Origin: Tanytarsus gracilentus
Lineage: Eukaryota; Arthropoda; Insecta; Diptera; Chironomidae
Assembly: GCA_038502055.1 (NCBI GenBank)
Contig: JAXRKN010000045.1
Span: 4,920,501 to 4,984,500, forward strand
Reading direction: 5' to 3'
Length of the DNA: 64,000 nt
Within the stretch, counting starts at the first letter, position 1. Each line of letters starts with the position of its first letter. The notes under the pieces were generated by a model. It saw only the letters and a list, made by a program, of their open reading frames with translations, was not told the origin of the DNA and did no database searches. The translations under genes and the position numbers were made by a program. Shown here one piece after another: positions 59,921-64,000 of the stretch.

Positions 59921-61753
59921 TGTCGCTTAGGTTAATAATTTTCTTGCTAACAGTCTCAATTTTTATTTTCAAAGCCACGTTCTTACTAAAAATTCTTATT
60001 TTATCTGTTGAATTAATTTAGAGGTAACTGAAGGATGTGATGGTCTGAATTTTTAAGTGTCGATTGAAAACAATTTTTGATTTATATTTCAATTAAACTT
60101 GTCGTTTCGATTTTTTTTTTTAATTTTTCAATCTATTTTTTCATTTAGATGGGATTTTGCGATTTTTAGTTTTCTGGTTTTTTAAATGTAGTGCTGTCTA
60201 GCAACAATTTTTTCTAATTATTTGTTGTTAATTTTTTTTTTCTTTTTTATTCTGGGGTCCCTTTTTTTTTTGAGTTTTTAAGTAAAATTATTATTGTTTC
60301 TTTTAATATTTTGTTTTTTTTATTTCCTGGCAGGCCTATTCTCATCAGTTTTTTGTGCTCGTCTTTTTTTTTGGTTTGCTTTTGTCGGGGGTCTCGTGTT
60401 TGGTCTTTGTGTGTCATTTGTTTTTGCTTCGGGTTATTTTTATCGTCGTGCTCTTCTTTTGTTTGGTGTTTTGGGTAATTTGTTTTGTTTTGGGTTCTTT
60501 TTTATGTTTGTGGGGCTGTCTTAAGTTTGTTTGGTCCTTTTTGTGTTTTGGTTGGGGGTTGTGTATTTGTGTTAGTTTAAGATTTTTAATTTGGTCTTTT
60601 TTGTTTGTTTTGTTTTTGGGTTTTTAATGCTGTTTCGTGTTTTTGTTGGTTCGGCCTTTGTTGTTTTTTCGGCTCTGTTTTTTTTTTTTTTCTCATTTAT
60701 AATGCTGTATAATCAAATGCGTTTTCCTTTGTTGTTTTTGCTCCGTGTTTGCATGTTGGCTATTGTTTTGTTTTTTGCTGTTGTTTTGCCCTATTTAAAA
60801 ATTGTGGGAATTTGGCTATTTTGTTGGGGTTGTTAAAAGTGTCCAATGTTTGGGGTCGGGAATCTGCGTGTCAAGATTTTTTTTGTTTTTGTTCTTGGGG
60901 TTTTTTTTCGTTCGGTTTTTGTCGTGGGGTTCTTTTTTTTTCTTGTGGGTGTTTGGTGTTGGTTCCCTTTTTTTCCTGCTCCCCGTTTGTCCGTGTCTCG
61001 CCCCCCTCCCGGTTGGTGGTCGTGTTCCTTCCCCCTTAGGGTGTTTTTTTGTCCTTTTCCTTGTCGGTTTGGTCGTGTGTTGTGTGTTTTAAATGTTGAT
61101 TGTTGTTCGGCGGGTTTGGTCTGCCATTATTCCGTGTTCCGTCTCTTTTTTCTTCTTTTTCTTGCTTTTTGTGTCTTTTTCTTCTCGTGTTTGTGGTTTC
61201 CGCTTTTGGGTTCCTCCCTTGTCCGGTCTTTTTTTTTTTCTTTTTCTCTTACAATACCCCCGGCCGCCCCCCCCCCCCCTGGCGCCCCTTTTCTTTATTT
61301 GTTTTTTCTTGTCGGTGGGTGTTTGTCAGTGTGTGTGGAGTGGTGGTTCTTGCTTGTGTTGTTGTCGTGTGTCTGTGGGTGTTTGTTGTGTGTTTTGGTG
61401 GGGGTCTGGGGGGGGTGGGGGTGGGGTGTGTCTTGGTTGGTGGGTTGTGGCTGGGGGGTCTAGGGTTGGGTTGTGGTGGTTGGAGGTGGTCGTGTGGTTG
61501 GGGGGTGATTGGTGGGGTGGTGGTTGGGGATGGTGGTGGTTGTATGATGGTGTGGGGTGGTAGTTAGGGGTTGGTGTGGTGGTGATTGATTGTGTGGTTA
61601 ATGTGGTTTCTGGGCGGTCAGTTCGTTCTTATTTTAATTCTGAATTTGCTTTAATCTTAAATGACATTTAATTTAAAACTCATTAATTCTTGTGGTTTTT
61701 CTTTTACAACTTCAAATATATATATTCATATAGTATGATTATTTTAATTCTAA
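59921..61753 (+). repeat. 1.83-kb T/G-rich insert between 21-bp direct repeats
   Basis: The 21-bp sequence at 59900-59920 recurs exactly at 61754-61774 (core GATGTAATGGCGAAACAAC). Between them, from about 60100 to 61620, the plus strand is almost entirely T and G with very little A. It is T-rich at first and drifts to G-rich, ending in GGGGTGGTGG-type runs, and has a 13-C run at 61267-61279. The direct repeats suggest an insertion with target duplication, but the interior does not resemble any element I know. A low-quality or chimeric assembly segment is equally possible. The overlapping ORFs inside are composition artefacts. Confidence 0.6.
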
Positions 61754-61774
61754 ACGATGTAATGGCGAAACAAC

Positions 61775-64000
61775 CAGTGCTCAGCTGGTGCATGCTTTTT
61801 TATATTTAATTTCATACAATTTTTCAAAAGGCGGAACTTTTAACTTACAATTTTTTTTATATATATGCTTTGCACATTAATTAGGAAGAATAAATTTTCG
61901 AAGCTCTTTGTTAAAGTTTGACTAAAGATGCGTGTTGACCCTTTCAATTAAAACTAAAGACTTGGTGTGTATTTCCTCTCTTTTTTACACTGACTATGTG
62001 TTCCTCACATTGGATTCTCCACGATCTTCATACAAGCATATTTTTATGCCTTCTAGTGCAAGACCTCTAGAACTCGCTCTTTAGACATTTAAATTATAAA
62101 TTTCGCATTTTAAATAAAACTTCAAAAACAAAAAAATAGAGAGAAAAACTTTTAAAATTTTTCAAACTTTGCTTTTATTGAGAAACATTTAGTTAAAGTG
62201 ATAATTAAGTAACATCGCTTCTCTCCATCATGAACAACTAGAGCTGATGTGTATTAATCAAATTCACCATCAAACGGTAGTTAACACTTTTAACGGTTCC
62301 ACTGTTTGTTTCGTACCTGATAATTTCCAATGCTCTACAAAAAACAAAATTAAATGCGATTGCTTTTCGGCCTCGCTCTTGCACATCTTTAAGTTCTCGA
62401 ACGTTTCGCAATGTAATGAGTCTTTGTTTGGTCACGGGGCAAAAGATAATTGGATTAAATTGGCGTTTAAGGAAGCATAATATTAATGAGTTAATCTACA
62501 TTCACTAGAATTACAATCTAGCGTTAATTGAGACGTATATGAGATTTCTTTAGATCTAAAATGTGTTTACAATGGATCAGCTTAGATGCGCAAAAAGTTT
62601 CGCGAGTAGACAAAAATTAAATTATTTGTGATACAGTAAAGTGTCTTCTATTTTTAAGTCTTTTAAAGCTTCTTAGCTTTTTTTTTAATAAAATCGCTTT
62701 TAATCTTTCATCCTTGACTGTATCAAATCATTCAAATTTTCATCTGATCTCACACTTATAAAAATTTCAACAGCAGGTCAATTTGGCATAAATCACGCCG
62801 CAATATTTTTTTGCATTCGCATTAATTACCTCAAGGCAAGGGTTAATTTTTTTTGATGCTTCCTCAAAGCTCATTACACTATTTTTTTATCTTCCATTTA
62901 AGCAATATTAAAATTTTGCGAAATACCAAAAAATTCATCGTCATCATCGTCGACATGTGTAAGTTTCTGACGTGAATGCTAATGTCACTCGAGTACTTTT
63001 TATCTTGGGGATTTCTGATTCTTTGGAATGAATTCTTTTGCGGCCACGTGACTTGTCGTGTCGAGGATAAACTGGATTTTTTATGATCTTGAAGAACATG
63101 CGTTGAAAAAAAGGATTAAGTCATCGAGATCTTGTGATTTGAATGGAAATGGAATTTTTATTATTTTGCCAAGTCATCGCCAGCTGATCCGAGAAATACT
63201 AGAATTATTATTTAAAGGATGTCTTCGTAGCATCCTCTAAAGTTCAATCAAGTTTAATCGAAAAATTCTCCTAGAGTTGGATGAACCAATAAAGTCTCGG
63301 GGAATTTCCTGATCTCTTACTTGTTTACTTTCAATCGCAGCCTCACCATCGACAGTTTCTTTCGCAGTTTAATGAACTCTTTAAAAATGTTAGTTGAAAT
63401 TTTAACAAAAGCTCCGCAAAAATTCCTTTTAAAAGTCGAAAAAAAATAGTTGAGTGTCATATATTTGTGTACATTTGTGTATGTACGGCTGTCCACTAAG
63501 ATGTATGGAAAGTGTGCGAATTTATTTTTCGAGCCGTGCCAATGTATTATGTCCCGCTTTATTTCAACTTCATATCCGTGTTGGGACGCGCGAGACGACG
63601 ATCATGACAATTTTGTGTATTCGCATTTTTATAAAAGCTTAGGTGGACACTTTTTTTTGGGGTGGCTAACTTGCCTGCTGCCGATGATGATGATGTAAAA
63701 CTCTCTCTTTATTGCAATGATTTTACGCAGCAGCATTTCTGAACGATGTGTCATAATATTGGAATTTTTTCGAGTCCACCGAAGAAATTTTTCAGACATT
63801 TCTCTCTCTCTCTCTCTTTCGTGAATAATAAAAGTTTTTCTATGAAGTGTAAAGAGAGTCATTTAAAGTAATTTCTTCATCATCATTGATGAATTGAGGG
63901 TCATATGATTTAGCGCACAAACACAGCCATTGTAAAGTTTATTTTTCCACAATAGTGGCTTTGAAAACTTTTCTTCTTCTTGCACAGCTGTGTGTGCATT
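61775..64000. other. Non-coding end of window
   Basis: AT-rich spacer or intron. A slightly GC-richer patch at 62220-62470 is open on both strands but begins with GTG on the minus strand and has no convincing splice sites. I see no gene, tRNA or clear element here. Confidence 0.4.
63799..63822 (+). repeat. CT microsatellite
   Basis: A short (TC)n run in non-coding sequence. A minus-strand frame that reads RERERERE derives from it. Confidence 0.7.

Noticed and set aside
60294..61567. Overlapping ORFs up to 205 codons rich in F, V, C, G and W
   Set aside because: A/C-poor sequence has few stop codons (no TAA/TGA without A); no codon bias or domain is present.
62220..62480. Exon candidate on the minus strand (KQRLITLRNVRELKDVQERG)
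   Set aside because: Starts at GTG, no convincing splice sites, and the complementary strand is equally open.

Overview
The window is nuclear DNA of an insect, very probably a dipteran. It is AT-rich, has GT-AG introns that are often only 50-70 nt, an arthropod-style initiator motif, and animal genes whose best matches from memory are fly and mosquito orthologues (Grip75, spindle-F, Gpat4, mRpL32, mitochondrial PheRS). The species cannot be named from sequence alone. All identifications rest on reading translations against remembered families; no search was run.

Layout. (1) 1-3417 is gene-free upstream DNA. (2) 3418-10866 (+) is a four-exon gene for a secreted, probably GPI-anchored cysteine-rich protein; its 6.3-kb first intron carries a 1.14-kb near-perfect foldback element. 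(3) 10867-24770 is a repeat-rich stretch. It holds a hAT-type MITE with an 8-bp target duplication, three copies of a Helentron/DINE-like element (two with internal minisatellites, in opposite orientation), a small CFAP97/Hemingway-domain gene (-), a perfect 106-bp inverted repeat, and an exact 115-bp copy of the DENND5 terminal exon. (4) 25552-51493 is gene-dense: DENND5 (-), RMDN1-like (+), a BTB-BACK-TLDc gene (+), GCP4/Grip75 (-), ANCHR/ZFYVE19 (-), mitochondrial PheRS (+), a 1,730-residue five-repeat protein (-), GPAT4 (-), spindle-F (+) and mRpL32 (-). Several pairs are divergent or convergent with under 200 bp between them. (5) 51926-64000 starts with a coding first exon of an unidentified plus-strand gene (mitochondrial-type leader) and a possible alternative first exon near 54.9 kb. 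The rest is non-coding, with a 1.24-kb retroelement flanked by 22-bp target duplications and a 1.83-kb insert of extreme T/G composition flanked by 21-bp direct repeats.

The genes do not form one pathway. Themes are membrane traffic and cytoskeleton (DENND5, RMDN1-like, GCP4, spindle-F, ANCHR), mitochondrial translation (PheRS-m, mRpL32) and glycerolipid synthesis (GPAT4). Most worth following up are the five-repeat protein (a degenerate protease-like fold, by my reading), GPAT4, where family-like coding sequence runs into a frame break exactly spanned by a candidate 67-nt intron, the T/G-rich insert, and the 36-nt DENND5 microexon.
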